Part shown: one piece after another, positions 1-9,471 of the stretch | How the letters are laid out: each line of letters opens with the position of its first letter | Numbering within the stretch: position 1 is the stretch's first letter | NCBI GenBank assembly: GCA_025359945.1 | Contig: JANYDD010000020.1 | Location: forward strand, 61,937-125,936 | Direction: 5' to 3' | DNA: 64,000 bases | DNA from: Bdellovibrio sp. | GTDB lineage: Bacteria > Bdellovibrionota > Bdellovibrionia > Bdellovibrionales > Bdellovibrionaceae | The notes under the pieces: model-generated | What the model was told of the DNA's origin: nothing | Databases searched by the model: none | What the model saw: only the letters and a program-made list of their open reading frames with translations | Program-made: the position numbers and the translations under genes

Positions 1-20
1 CCCAGCAAAGGTCATTTATT

Positions 21-2483
21 ATGCATAAATCTCATCTTCTTTTTTGGGTCCAAATCACAATGGTGTTTCAGCTAGTCCATGCAGCGGCCAGTGAAAAGAC
101 TCAGCCGGACATTCCGTGGGTTGAAATCCGAAAAACGGTCCAAGCCAATCAGTTTCAAAAAGTGATTGATTTGCTGAACCCCATAGTCGTTCAGCAATTG
201 CCGCCAAAAGACAAAGATCGTGTGCAATTTTTGCGTGGAGTATCGAATTTTTATTTAAGTCATAATGCTGAGGCCGAATTGTTTTTGAAGTCCGTGCCTG
301 AGGCTTTTATTTTGAATGACTACGTTTATTATTATCTTTCGCAAGTCTACGATGCTCAGAAAAACACAGACCTTTCGCAAAGTTTTTTAGAAAAAAGTTT
401 AAAAGCCGAACCTCATGCAAAGCTTACTCAAGAAATTCTACTGAGCACATCGGATTCTTTTTTTAAGAAAAAAAATTATCAGCAGGCGAAGAACGCCCTG
501 CTGAAATTGCAGAAGCGAATTCGACACGAGGAAAAAGAACCTCATTACTATTTTCAGTTGGCTCACATCGAAAAAGCATTGGGCCAGAAAAAACTTTTCT
601 GCGATCGCATCCGAAAATTATTTACTCACTTTCCGCAGTTTCCCGAAATTCAGGATTGGGGACCGGATCTGCCGTCGAATTTGTTTTTTGGCGAGCCCAC
701 CCAATGTGCCGTCGGTTTAGAGGATTTGAAAAAACGAATTCAGCGTTGGCAGTCGGAAGGTTTGCCCAATCGTGCGCGTGTAGAAATTCAATCGCTTAAA
801 AATAAAATTCCCAAAGTAGACCCTTTCGAAATAGATCAACTAGAAGCCCAGTATTTGATGCAAGAGCAAGAGCCCGAGAAGGCCATTTCTCTTTTAAAAA
901 AATACTTTGAAGGCAAAAAGAACGATCCGCATTTTCTTTTTTTAATGGCTGGAAACTTGGCCAAAGCCGGAGAGTACCAAGCAGCGGTGGGGCTTTACTA
1001 TCGACTTTACCAACGCACGCCTCAGACCAAGCAGGGCCGAAAGGCTTTATTTCAAGCTGCATTTTTAAGTTATCAGTTTAAAGATTACGACGGAGCCTAC
1101 AAAAAATTTCTTGAACTAGTAAAAAAGTTTCCCAATGCAACGATGGCAAGGGACGCAGAATGGCAGATCTCTTGGATCAGTTATTTACGAGAAGACTATG
1201 AATCCAGTCTGAAATCTTTTTTGAAATCTAAAAGTGCACCGCAGGAACGAAGTAAGTATTGGGCGGCGATGTCTTACTTAAAATTGGGCCAAATTCCAAA
1301 AGCGCGCGATCTTTTTTTGCAGCTTTCACAAAATAAATTACGCACTTACTATACTGTTGCGGCTGCTCAACGCTTAAATGCTTTGAAAAGTAGCCGACCA
1401 AACTCGTTTTTTAAACAAGAATCAATGAATAGTCTCTTTCTGACCGAGAGCCTATTTCCGATAGATGATCAAATCCCGACTGTGGTTACATTGGCGACAT
1501 TGCCGTCATGGCCTCAGAAGTCATCGGATCCTGCTGAAAACGAAGACGAAAACATCGCAGACGCCACGTTGGCCACGGGCGAAGAATCTGCCGATCCAGA
1601 GGATGTTGATCCGGAAGAGGCTGACAACTCGACAGTGGCCGAAAAGGGTTCGATCATAGAAGAGTTCTCGGACCCCAAGCTGGTGAAGCGTTTTGAAAAA
1701 GCCAAAGAAGCCGCTCTGCTGGGATTTCAAGACTGGGCTAAATGGGAACTTTATGAAATCGAAAAAAAAACCAGAAACAAAGATTATTTGAAAACATTGA
1801 TGGCCGAGTACGAAAAGATCGGTGTGTTTCAACGAAGCGCAGGAATTTCGCAGAATTTTTTTTCATCTCAACGCGCTAATTTCGGCATCGATGGCAATCG
1901 AAGCTTGTGGGAGTCCGCGTATCCTGCCGCCTACAAAGATGAGGTCGAAAAAACAAGTCGAAGGTTTGATGTGCCTCAGTCGCTGATTTGGGCCATTATG
2001 CGCGCGGAAAGTTTATTTCGGAAAGAAGCCAGATCCCCGGTGGGGGCATTGGGGTTAATGCAGGTGATGCCTCAGACGGGAATCAGAATGGCTTACCTAT
2101 TGGGCGAGAAAGATTTTCAAGCCTCGGACTTGTTGCGACCTAGTTCTGCTCTGCTGATCGGCACGGCCTATTTGCAAAGGCTTTCTAAAAAATTTCAAGG
2201 GGATCTGGTTTTTATTTCCGCTGGATACAATGCTGGACCTCACCGGGTCATCAGCTGGGTCAGTCAATTTGGAAACTTGGATTTGGACGAATTTGTCGAG
2301 CATATCCCGTTTTTAGAAACCAGAAACTACGTCAAAAAGGTTTTGTCCAACGCCGCCATTTATAACGAACTCTATTTTCCCGGGCGCGACGGTCTGTCAA
2401 GCTTGGGCGTAAATCTAGCGGCGCCGGTACGAGTGAAGTTCTTTTCTCCGGACCCTGGTAAAGAGACCTGGGAAGAGATTTGA
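21..2483 (+). CDS. TPR-containing soluble lytic murein transglycosylase
   Basis: Predicted periplasmic enzyme that cleaves the MurNAc-GlcNAc bond of peptidoglycan and leaves 1,6-anhydro ends. The N-terminus is a signal peptide ending near VHAAAS. Roughly residues 30-470 are tandem tetratricopeptide-like helices, followed by an acidic linker around 500-550. The SLT catalytic domain is C-terminal: MRAESLF holds the likely catalytic Glu at residue 663, followed by GALGLMQVMP and AGYNAGP, the usual signatures of Slt70/MltE-type families. 820 residues is long for Slt but normal for TPR-SLT fusions. AAAGGT lies about 7 nt before the ATG. It is followed 35 nt later by two peptide-type ABC permeases, which would fit uptake of released muropeptides, but that link is inference. 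The family call is secure. Confidence 0.93.
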   Translation: MHKSHLLFWVQITMVFQLVHAAASEKTQPDIPWVEIRKTVQANQFQKVIDLLNPIVVQQLPPKDKDRVQFLRGVSNFYLSHNAEAELFLKSVPEAFILNDYVYYYLSQVYDAQKNTDLSQSFLEKSLKAEPHAKLTQEILLSTSDSFFKKKNYQQAKNALLKLQKRIRHEEKEPHYYFQLAHIEKALGQKKLFCDRIRKLFTHFPQFPEIQDWGPDLPSNLFFGEPTQCAVGLEDLKKRIQRWQSEGLPNRARVEIQSLKNKIPKVDPFEIDQLEAQYLMQEQEPEKAISLLKKYFEGKKNDPHFLFLMAGNLAKAGEYQAAVGLYYRLYQRTPQTKQGRKALFQAAFLSYQFKDYDGAYKKFLELVKKFPNATMARDAEWQISWISYLREDYESSLKSFLKSKSAPQERSKYWAAMSYLKLGQIPKARDLFLQLSQNKLRTYYTVAAAQRLNALKSSRPNSFFKQESMNSLFLTESLFPIDDQIPTVVTLATLPSWPQKSSDPAENEDENIADATLATGEESADPEDVDPEEADNSTVAEKGSIIEEFSDPKLVKRFEKAKEAALLGFQDWAKWELYEIEKKTRNKDYLKTLMAEYEKIGVFQRSAGISQNFFSSQRANFGIDGNRSLWESAYPAAYKDEVEKTSRRFDVPQSLIWAIMRAESLFRKEARSPVGALGLMQVMPQTGIRMAYLLGEKDFQASDLLRPSSALLIGTAYLQRLSKKFQGDLVFISAGYNAGPHRVISWVSQFGNLDLDEFVEHIPFLETRNYVKKVLSNAAIYNELYFPGRDGLSSLGVNLAAPVRVKFFSPDPGKETWEEI

Positions 2484-2518
2484 CCCCTGCCTTGGTTTCG
2501 AAGATAACTTGATTCCCT

Positions 2519-3415
2519 ATGGATTATTTTTTGGCGCGCTTTGCCGTCCGAACATTAATGGTTCTTTTTTTTTGTTTCAGTTTGCTTCACTTTTTACCTG
2601 GAAATCCCTTTGAAGAAAGCGAACAATTAAGTCCCAAAGTATTTGCCAGTCTATCTCATCATTTCGGCGGGGACTTACCTAAGGGTGCTTTTTTCGAAAA
2701 ATTTAATATTTTTCTGAAAAACTTTTTAAGTTTTGATTTTGGCATTTCCGTGAGATCACCGCAAAAGACAGTCATTGATGTAGTCGTTCAGGCACTTGCA
2801 CCTACTTGGACTTTGTTTTTGGGGTCGATGGCTTTGATCCTGGTCATTTCGCAAATTCTTTTCCTGATCGCTGTCGGACTTGAACTAGAAATAGAATTTA
2901 GAAATTTCGGCCGAATGGCAGTAACCGTTCCGGTTTTTATTTTAGTGCCAATTTTGATTTTTATTTTTGGATTTCAGTTTCACTTTTCGATTGTGCAAAC
3001 TGAGCATTGGACGTCTTGGATCATGCCGTGCGCGGCGTTGGCGTTTCGGCCTATTTTTTTATTTCTCAATTGGCAACTTTTGGGCGTCGAAAAAGAATCG
3101 CATCGTCCCTGGTTTAAGTTTTTTTTGGGGCTTGGATTTTCAAGGCGGCAATTAAAGTTATTTTGGTCCTATCGCCAAACTTGGACTTCTAATTTGGCTT
3201 TTTTGCCTGGGCTTTTGGTATCGCTTTTTATGGGATCTGTTTTTGTGGAAAGTCTTTTTCAAATTCAGGGCCTTGGATTTTTACTTTTACAATCTTTGTT
3301 GCTAAGAGATTCAGTGACGTTGATGGTTCTTTTTTATTTGACCAGCCTTGGTTATTTTTTATTCCAAAATTTATCGGATTATATTTTGAAAAAAAATCCT
3401 AGGGATGAATATTGA
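2519..3415 (+). CDS. DppB/OppB-type ABC transporter permease
   Basis: Inner-membrane permease subunit of a peptide- or nickel-type ABC importer. The N-terminal helix plus LLHFLPGNPF and the later block of hydrophobic helices match the DppB/OppB layout (about six membrane segments, 298 residues, close to family length). The cytoplasmic EAA loop, which docks the ATPase, is degenerate (GLGFSRRQLKLFWSYR, with no clear EAA). There is no strong Shine-Dalgarno before the ATG. Its stop overlaps the TTG of the next permease, so the two are translationally coupled. No ATPase or binding protein is adjacent in the window; they must be encoded elsewhere if the transporter works. Confidence 0.82.
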   Translation: MDYFLARFAVRTLMVLFFCFSLLHFLPGNPFEESEQLSPKVFASLSHHFGGDLPKGAFFEKFNIFLKNFLSFDFGISVRSPQKTVIDVVVQALAPTWTLFLGSMALILVISQILFLIAVGLELEIEFRNFGRMAVTVPVFILVPILIFIFGFQFHFSIVQTEHWTSWIMPCAALAFRPIFLFLNWQLLGVEKESHRPWFKFFLGLGFSRRQLKLFWSYRQTWTSNLAFLPGLLVSLFMGSVFVESLFQIQGLGFLLLQSLLLRDSVTLMVLFYLTSLGYFLFQNLSDYILKKNPRDEY

Positions 3416-4245
3416 AGAAACGAAATAACCTTTTCATTTTTCCTTTAGTAATTTTGTTGCTGCTAGGTATTTTTAAGTGGGTAAAGCAGCAGTTGCTTTG
3501 GACCTACGACATTGAAAATGTTTTGCAAGCGCCATCGGTTTCAAGCGCTTTGCACGGCCATATTTTCGGAACAGATATGCTGGGCCGAGATTTCTTGTTT
3601 CGTATTTTGATTGGCTTAGAAAATACTTTGTCGATTGGGCTTTTCAGTCTTTTGTTAGGTGGATTCATCGGTGGCTTCTTGGGATGTGTGATTGGGTTTC
3701 AAAATCCGAACGGTAAAGTAGATAAATCATTTATTTTAGTTCTGGATCTGCTTCAAAGTGTTCCGCAACTTTTTCTTTGTTTTATATATATTCTAATAAT
3801 TCAAAAGCAATGGGGTGATTTTTTGAGCCCTTATTTTCAACTGACGATGGCGTTGGCTGCGACTTCCTGGATGCCAGTAGCTAGAACCACCAGGTTGATG
3901 ACCCGCAAGTTGCAGCAAAAAAACTATGTTGAAGCTTCTGTGGCTTTGGGTGCTAGTCGATGGCAGCTTGCAGCCCGACACGCGTGGGTGGATTTGCGAC
4001 AACCGCTGTTTGTGTATTTAATCTATTTGCTTCCGCAGTTTTTTATTTTCGAAAGCGTGATTTCTTTTTTTGGTTTTGGAATCAAATATCCAGACACGAG
4101 TTTGGGACTGCTGATTCAGGATGGTTGGAAGATGATGATGTTCTATCCACATCTTTTTTTTCTTCCGGCGGTATGTTTATTGACTGTGCTGTTACTTCTG
4201 AAAAAGTCGACGAACAGACTTCTAGAAGTTATAACCCAGGCTTAG
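3412..4245 (+). CDS. DppC/OppC-type ABC transporter permease
   Basis: Second permease subunit, 277 residues. FGTDMLGRDFLFRIL is the typical DppC segment after the first membrane helix. The EAA loop is well preserved (EASVALGASRWQLAARHAW), so this subunit should contact an ATPase. It ends with FFGFGIKYPDTSLG, another DppC signature. The start is TTG at 3412, overlapping the TGA of the upstream permease as TTGA. Its 3' end overlaps the convergent barrel gene by 24 nt. Substrate cannot be read from the sequence; peptides, murein peptides or metals are all known for the family. Confidence 0.88.
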   Translation: MKKRNNLFIFPLVILLLLGIFKWVKQQLLWTYDIENVLQAPSVSSALHGHIFGTDMLGRDFLFRILIGLENTLSIGLFSLLLGGFIGGFLGCVIGFQNPNGKVDKSFILVLDLLQSVPQLFLCFIYILIIQKQWGDFLSPYFQLTMALAATSWMPVARTTRLMTRKLQQKNYVEASVALGASRWQLAARHAWVDLRQPLFVYLIYLLPQFFIFESVISFFGFGIKYPDTSLGLLIQDGWKMMMFYPHLFFLPAVCLLTVLLLLKKSTNRLLEVITQA

Positions 4246-5208
4246 ATCTGCGTATCTGTTTGCGTCGCTTCCTGGCACAGAAGAAAGGCTTGATTCTGCC
4301 CCCAAGCCCACTTTCCAAGATTCTAGTAAATCGTAATAAAGCATAAATTTTTTTAAGGCCACGGAGCTTCCATCGGAGGCTACTTTTGAATTTGCCGACG
4401 AAACGTATAATTCAAATCTAGTCAAAAAGTAGAAGCTAAAAGCGATTTTCACAGAGTCTTCGTAAAAGCCGTTGATGGTATTCGACAATCCGCTGGATGA
4501 GGAATTAAGAAAAGTTTGATTATCCAAGAATTGCAAAAACGAGTTGATATCTTTGCTGTAGCTGTACTTGGACCATGAAACTTTGGCCGAGATCCACGGA
4601 AAGGGTCGACCGCGTATCGTGAAAGAAGTAACGGTTTGTTTAATCTGGTTAGAGCCTACGACCGGTCTTGTGACGGAACCCCGCCGACGTGTGACCGTTG
4701 TTTCAAAAGTTTGGTCGTAACTGGAAAATCCGTAACTAACATCCGCGCCCAAATTTGCAGGCCTTTCACCGGCCCATTTGTAAGTATAGCCTAGGGACAT
4801 AGCGGGCCCTGCCACTTTAAGGTTTTCTTCTGGGATGCTCGAATAACTGTAATCCAAATTGGAATATATTAAGTTAGAAGTTTCAAGTCCTACGCCTGCG
4901 CCCAGTTCGGTTGTCGTATCCAATGCAGTGTTGCCAGAAGAATCCGTTGAAGTGGTTGTGGATTTAGTGATTAATCCATTCCAGTTGTAAGTGATGGATT
5001 CCGCGGGCTGATCCCCCAACTGGCCGTTAGCGGACAGCGTGTTTGATTTTGTAGAGCTGCTCTGCGAGCTATCAAAAGTTAATCCCAAGGGCCAAGCACA
5101 GGGCGACGGAACAAATATCGCAAAAGTAACAATCAGGGCAGAAAATAAGCAAGGGCCATAACGCCAAATTTTTCTATTTTTTGATTTCAATGCGCCTGTC
5201 CCCATCAT
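4222..5208 (-). CDS. Predicted outer-membrane beta-barrel protein
   Basis: 328-residue secreted protein of no recognised family. After a signal peptide ending near PSPCAWPLG it is Ser/Thr/Asn-rich with alternating hydrophobic residues (for example LGYTYKW and LSLGYNF). The very C-terminal Phe after alternating aromatics is the usual BAM recognition signal of outer-membrane barrels. The first ATG at 5208 abuts AGGA with no spacer. A TTG 15 nt further in (reading MKSKNRKIWRYG) has GGGGACAGG upstream and gives a more normal signal peptide, so the true start may be 5193. It converges on and overlaps the DppC-type gene by 24 nt. Function unknown. Confidence 0.75.
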   Translation of the reverse strand: MMGTGALKSKNRKIWRYGPCLFSALIVTFAIFVPSPCAWPLGLTFDSSQSSSTKSNTLSANGQLGDQPAESITYNWNGLITKSTTTSTDSSGNTALDTTTELGAGVGLETSNLIYSNLDYSYSSIPEENLKVAGPAMSLGYTYKWAGERPANLGADVSYGFSSYDQTFETTVTRRRGSVTRPVVGSNQIKQTVTSFTIRGRPFPWISAKVSWSKYSYSKDINSFLQFLDNQTFLNSSSSGLSNTINGFYEDSVKIAFSFYFLTRFELYVSSANSKVASDGSSVALKKFMLYYDLLESWKVGLGAESSLSSVPGSDANRYADLSLGYNF

Positions 5209-5283
5209 TCCTATTGATTTTTTATTTTTGATAGCTTGTGGTCAATAGATATGTTTTTTATTTGCGAACTTCGGGGCAAAAGA

Positions 5284-5318
5284 AAAAGGGCAAACCTATT
5301 TCTAAGTTCGCCCTTTTG
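5284..5318 (-). terminator. Rho-independent terminator of the 143-aa gene
   Basis: On the minus strand AAAAGGGCGAAC pairs with GTTTGCCCTTTT and is followed by more T-rich sequence, just past the stop codon at 5337. The mirrored A/T flanks mean it could also act on rightward transcripts. Confidence 0.75.
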
Positions 5319-5336
5319 CGTTCCTAAACTCTAAGC

Positions 5337-5768
5337 TTACTTGCGTTCTCGGCGCTCTCGTCTTTCGTGGCGTTCGTTTCGAATTTCTTTTTTATCGCCA
5401 TGAATTTCGGCGCGCTCTCTATTTAAAGCTTGTCGTTTTTCTTTAACTTCATTTTGAGCTTTGTTTCGAGCTTCTTTAGTTTCTTGAACTTCTTTGCGAT
5501 CGGCAGCGATCACATCTTTTGAAGCCCCTGCTTTAATATCATTACGCAGCTTTTCTTTCTCGGCCATAACTTTTTGCTGAGATTGATCCCGCTGCATGCG
5601 TTTGTCCGCAAGTTCTTTTTTCAGCGATTCTTTTTTCGCCTCATCCACTTTCAGTTTTTGTACATCGCCCTTAATGTCTTCAACTTTAGGCATATTTTCG
5701 CCTTCTGCTAAAGCTAAAGTTCCGATCAGAGCCAGCCCAAGACTTAACATTGCAATTCGTGTTTTCAT
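5337..5768 (-). CDS. Small secreted highly charged coiled-coil protein
   Basis: 143 residues. The signal peptide MKTRIAMLSLGLALIGTLALA is followed by an almost entirely Lys/Glu/Arg/Asp/Gln sequence without aromatic residues or cysteines, predicted as a long helix. It ends in an Arg/Glu-rich tail (RHERRERRERK). AAAGGAGGA sits 5-6 nt before the ATG, a very strong ribosome site, and a clear terminator follows the stop, so this is a monocistronic and probably highly expressed periplasmic protein. No family is recognised with confidence; comparable charged periplasmic proteins are common in Bdellovibrio-like genomes. Confidence 0.8.
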   Translation of the reverse strand: MKTRIAMLSLGLALIGTLALAEGENMPKVEDIKGDVQKLKVDEAKKESLKKELADKRMQRDQSQQKVMAEKEKLRNDIKAGASKDVIAADRKEVQETKEARNKAQNEVKEKRQALNRERAEIHGDKKEIRNERHERRERRERK

Positions 5769-6020
5769 ACATTCCTCCTTTGGAAGTGAGTCCAGAATAA
5801 ACTAAAAATGTGAGGCCGAAATGAAATCCAAATTAATATTTTTTCATCAGGACCAAAGTGTCTTAATTTGAAACAGTTTAAACGAATTTGAGCTTTCATC
5901 TAAAAGATAAATCTTCTGGCATCTGAATTGGGATATTTAAAGTGTGGCAGAACTTTATATCGTTAGCTGTACGATTCTTCAAAAATCCGTTTGTAAAGGC
6001 TTTGAAAAAATTCAGAAATT

Positions 6021-7121
6021 CTAAACGTTAAATCTGAAAAACAAGATATCCCCATCTTTAACAACATAGTCTTTGCCTTCGCTGCGGTATTTGCCGGCTT
6101 CTTTTACCGCGGGCTCGGATTTGTATTTAAAAAGATCTTCGCTAGAATAAGTCTCTGCTCGGATAAAACCTTTTTCAAAATCGGTGTGGATCACGCCTGC
6201 GGCCTGAGGAGCTTTTGTGCCTCGGGGAATAGTCCATGCGCGCACTTCTTTTTCTCCTGCAGTGAAGTAAGTGTCCAATCCCAGCAAAAGGTAACCAGCT
6301 AAGATCAATCGATTCAGCCCAGGTTCATCGGATCCTAAGGAAGCTAAAAACTCTGCGCGCTCGTTCACGGGCAACTGAGAAATTTCAGCTTCTAACGACG
6401 AGCAAATTAAAAGGGACTTGTTATTTTCAGCGGCCGCTTTGGATTCAACTTGTTTTGTCCATTGGTTTCCGCCTGCCGAAAAATCAGTATCTGAAACGTT
6501 GCAAACGTAAAGTACCGGCTTTGCCGTCAGCAAATGAAGTTCGTGAACAAAGGGCTTTTCTAGATCAGACCATTCCAAAGCCCGCGCCGGTTGACCTTTT
6601 GAAATAGCTTCATGAGTTTTTAGCGTGACTTCAAATTCCATTTTTAATTTTTTATCTTGAGTCGTCTTGGCCTGCTTTTCAATTCGCTTCAGACGTTTAT
6701 CGACCGAATCAAAGTCCGCCAGCAGAAGTTCAGTATTAATGATATCGATGTCGCGAAGCGGATCAACACTTCCAGCAACGTGGACCACGTTGGGATCTTC
6801 AAAACAGCGAACCACATGTACGATCGCATCCGTTTGACGAATGTGGGACAAGAATTGATTTCCAAGCCCCTCGCCCTGTGACGCGCCCTTGACCAAACCC
6901 GCGATATCTACAAACTCGATCGTCGTAGGAATGACTCTCTGAGGTTTAATAAAATGCGTGATCATATCAAGCCTTGGATCGGGCACAGTGACCACACCGA
7001 CATTGGGATCAATAGTGCAAAACGGGTAGTTAGCAGCTTCGGCCTTTGCCGATGTTAACGCATTAAACAGCGTACTTTTTCCGACATTGGGTAAGCCTAC
7101 GATTCCAATTTGAAGTGCCAT
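6021..7121 (-). CDS. ychF: Redox-regulated ATPase YchF (Obg family)
   Basis: Universal Obg-family P-loop NTPase that prefers ATP and associates with ribosomes. The P-loop GLPNVGKST is at residues 9-17, [10 protein letters not shown] is the G3 region, and NVSD replaces the NKxD guanine motif, as in YchF proteins that use ATP. The C-terminal TGS domain ends in [11 protein letters not shown]. Length 366 is typical. The gene starts 3 nt after the pth stop and is the last gene of the seven-gene leftward operon. pth-ychF linkage is very common in bacteria. Confidence 0.97.
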   Translation of the reverse strand: MALQIGIVGLPNVGKSTLFNALTSAKAEAANYPFCTIDPNVGVVTVPDPRLDMITHFIKPQRVIPTTIEFVDIAGLVKGASQGEGLGNQFLSHIRQTDAIVHVVRCFEDPNVVHVAGSVDPLRDIDIINTELLLADFDSVDKRLKRIEKQAKTTQDKKLKMEFEVTLKTHEAISKGQPARALEWSDLEKPFVHELHLLTAKPVLYVCNVSDTDFSAGGNQWTKQVESKAAAENNKSLLICSSLEAEISQLPVNERAEFLASLGSDEPGLNRLILAGYLLLGLDTYFTAGEKEVRAWTIPRGTKAPQAAGVIHTDFEKGFIRAETYSSEDLFKYKSEPAVKEAGKYRSEGKDYVVKDGDILFFRFNV

Positions 7122-7124
7122 GAT

Positions 7125-7715
7125 TTACTCCCCAGTTTGATTATATTTGGTCGAAGCCTTTTGTAATCCGTCTTTCAGCAAGGTTTCAACCGCGTCCAAA
7201 GTTATTTCGATAAATGCGGGAATTGCTGTCATCTCATCATCTGAAAAATTTTGTAAAACATAGTCTACGATAGCTTGTCCGGGGTGAAGGGGTTTTCCTA
7301 CGCCCATCCGAAAACGGATGTAATCAGCGGTACCCAGCTTTTGGTGAATGTCTTTCAGACCGTTGTGCCCGCCAGCTCCTCGATTTTTTTGTATTTTAAG
7401 TTTTTGGCAGGGCAAATCAATTTCGTCATGCAAAACGATCAGGTTTTCGGGTGAAATTTTATAAAACTGCATCAGCTCGACAACCGCTTGACCCGACAAA
7501 TTCATAAACGTTTGTGGTTTTTGTAAGAAGACCGTTTGCCCCGCCCAATCGAGTTTTAAATATTCTGATTGAAAGGAGTTTTTCCAGTTTTCGGACTTTA
7601 AAGAACGCGCCAAAAAATCCAGCGCCATAAATCCGATATTGTGGCGATTAAAAGCGTACTTTTTGCCTGGATTTCCCAGGCCCACAACTAGCCAAGTACT
7701 AGCCCCACTAGGCAC
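7125..7715 (-). CDS. pth: Peptidyl-tRNA hydrolase
   Basis: Releases tRNA from peptidyl-tRNA that dropped off ribosomes. GLGNPG opens the fold at residues 12-17; the catalytic His is H25 (NRHNIGF), Asn of QTFMNLSG is at 72, Asp of HDEIDLP at 97, and GGHNGLK follows. Length 196 is normal. It lies between rplY (6 nt upstream) and ychF (3 nt downstream), so all three are surely co-transcribed. All key residues are present. Confidence 0.97.
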   Translation of the reverse strand: MPSGASTWLVVGLGNPGKKYAFNRHNIGFMALDFLARSLKSENWKNSFQSEYLKLDWAGQTVFLQKPQTFMNLSGQAVVELMQFYKISPENLIVLHDEIDLPCQKLKIQKNRGAGGHNGLKDIHQKLGTADYIRFRMGVGKPLHPGQAIVDYVLQNFSDDEMTAIPAFIEITLDAVETLLKDGLQKASTKYNQTGE

Positions 7716-7721
7716 AGGGGC

Positions 7722-8459
7722 TTACTTTTTGTCTTTTGCAGCGGCTGCTGGTTTGGCGCCGGCAGCAGGTTTAGCAGCGGCAGCTTTTGGATCAGCTTTT
7801 GCTCCGGCAGCAGCAGGCGCTGCTCCAGGCGCAGCAGGGGCTCCAGCAGCAGCAGGAGTTGCGGCAGCAGCCTCAACCGCTGGAGTTGCGGCAGCCTCTT
7901 CTTCGATCAAGTTAACAACAGCCAATGTCAGTTCAGGAGCCGAAATTAATTTGATTTCTGGCGGAAGTTTCAGGTCAGACACGTGCAAAGCATCGCCCAC
8001 GCTTAAGGCCGAAATATCGATCGAAAAATTTTCTGGAATTTGAGTTGGAAGACACTCAATCTCGACCTGGCGATTGACGATATTTAAAAGTCCGCCCTCG
8101 GCCAAACCGATGGGCTTTCCGTCAAAACGAATTTCGACAGAAATACGAACGGCCTTTTTTAAATCCAACGCGAAAAGGTCAACGTGCTCGGGACGGCGAC
8201 TAACGGGGTGAACGACCACGTCTTTCATCATAACAACGACGTTGTTAAGGTCTTTGTCAGAACTTTTTACGTTAAACAAAGCGTTCTCATGGGCGCGGGT
8301 ATTAAATTTAAGAACGACGTTTTCTTCAAGGAAAATATTTTTGTTGGATACTGATCCGTAAACCACAGCAGGAATCTTTTTTTCCCGGCGCAATTTTCGC
8401 GAAAAATGTTTTCCGATTTCTCGGGGTTCTACTTGCAGATCAAATCTTTGTGTCGCCAT
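7722..8459 (-). CDS. rplY: 50S ribosomal protein L25/general stress protein Ctc
   Basis: 5S rRNA-binding protein of the large subunit, in the long two-domain CTC form. The N-terminal domain (residues 1-95) has REIGKHFSRKLRREKKIPAV and VVHPVSRRPEHVDLFALDL; the TL5/CTC C-terminal domain follows to about residue 185. The last 60 or so residues are a low-complexity tail of Ala, Pro and Gly ending in many Lys, as seen in some Bdellovibrionota and alphaproteobacterial L25 proteins. The start ATG is preceded by GGGAAGGA. It sits in the conserved prs-rplY-pth order. Confidence 0.95.
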   Translation of the reverse strand: MATQRFDLQVEPREIGKHFSRKLRREKKIPAVVYGSVSNKNIFLEENVVLKFNTRAHENALFNVKSSDKDLNNVVVMMKDVVVHPVSRRPEHVDLFALDLKKAVRISVEIRFDGKPIGLAEGGLLNIVNRQVEIECLPTQIPENFSIDISALSVGDALHVSDLKLPPEIKLISAPELTLAVVNLIEEEAAATPAVEAAAATPAAAGAPAAPGAAPAAAGAKADPKAAAAKPAAGAKPAAAAKDKK

Positions 8460-8492
8460 AAATTTTTCCTTCCCGTTAAAAACTTTTTAAAA

Positions 8493-9446
8493 CTAATCAA
8501 ACAAAGAGCTTACAGAATCATTTCCGTGAATTCTTTTAATGGCTTCAGCCAAAAGGCTCGAAACCGAAATCACTTCTATTTTTCCATTTTTTTGCAGCAC
8601 TTGCGCTGCTGGGCTTAAAGGAATGGTATCCGTTACCCAGATCGCCTGAAGCGGACTTTCTTGAAGTCTCTGCAAGGCAGGTCCGGAAAGCACAGGGTGC
8701 GTGACTACCGCAAACACTTTCTTTGCCCCATTCTTTATCAGACTGTCAACAGCTTGGGTTAACGTTCCGGCCGTGTCGACGATATCATCGATAATGATCG
8801 CGGTCTTGTCTTTGACGTCTCCGATTAAATGAAAGGCGCGAGCTTCGTTGGGACCGGACCTTCGCTTATCGATAATCGCCAGCGAACAGTCGACCCTTTT
8901 TGCAAACGCGCGGGTTCTTTCCACGCCGCCGGCGTCGGGACTGATCGCTACAAATTCTGACCCCGAGCCATGTTTTTCCCTCCACGATCGCGCCAAAGTT
9001 GGAATGGCAAATAAATGATCGACGGGAACGTTAAAAAATCCTTGAATCTGGGCCGCGTGCAGATCTAAAGACACCACCCTGGTTGCCCCGGCTGTGGTTA
9101 AAAGATCGGCCATTAGTTTGGCTGAAATCGGCGCTCGTGGAGCCACTTTTCGGTCTTGCCTGGCGTAACCATAATAGGGAATCACAGCGGTGATTGACGC
9201 CGCAGACGCGCGCCGAAGGGCATCCATTATCACAAAAAGTTCCATGTAGTTTTGATTTGTGGGCGGACACGTGCTTTGCACAATAAAAACATCTTCGCCT
9301 CGGACACTTTCGTGGATTTCGATTTGAATTTCGCCGTCCGAAAATTTGCCCAGCTGGCAAAAACCTAAATGAACTCCGGCTGCATCAGCAATTTTTTTTG
9401 CAAGCTCGGGGTTTGAATTTCCGGAAAATATTTTTAGGCCAGCCAT
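8493..9446 (-). CDS. prs: Ribose-phosphate pyrophosphokinase
   Basis: Makes PRPP from ribose 5-phosphate and ATP, feeding nucleotide, His, Trp and NAD synthesis. Motifs in order: FSDGEIQIEI, QSTCPPTNQNYMEL, YYGYARQDRK, the flexible-loop region SPDAGGVERTRAFAKR, and the PRPP-binding loop IIIDDIVDTAGTL. Length 317 matches class I enzymes. In the operon it follows rdgB by 25 nt and precedes rplY by 33 nt, putting nucleotide supply and tRNA/ribosome maintenance in one transcript. Confidence 0.97.
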   Translation of the reverse strand: MAGLKIFSGNSNPELAKKIADAAGVHLGFCQLGKFSDGEIQIEIHESVRGEDVFIVQSTCPPTNQNYMELFVIMDALRRASAASITAVIPYYGYARQDRKVAPRAPISAKLMADLLTTAGATRVVSLDLHAAQIQGFFNVPVDHLFAIPTLARSWREKHGSGSEFVAISPDAGGVERTRAFAKRVDCSLAIIDKRRSGPNEARAFHLIGDVKDKTAIIIDDIVDTAGTLTQAVDSLIKNGAKKVFAVVTHPVLSGPALQRLQESPLQAIWVTDTIPLSPAAQVLQKNGKIEVISVSSLLAEAIKRIHGNDSVSSLFD

Positions 9447-9471
9447 GGTCCGAATTTTCTACTTGAAAAGA

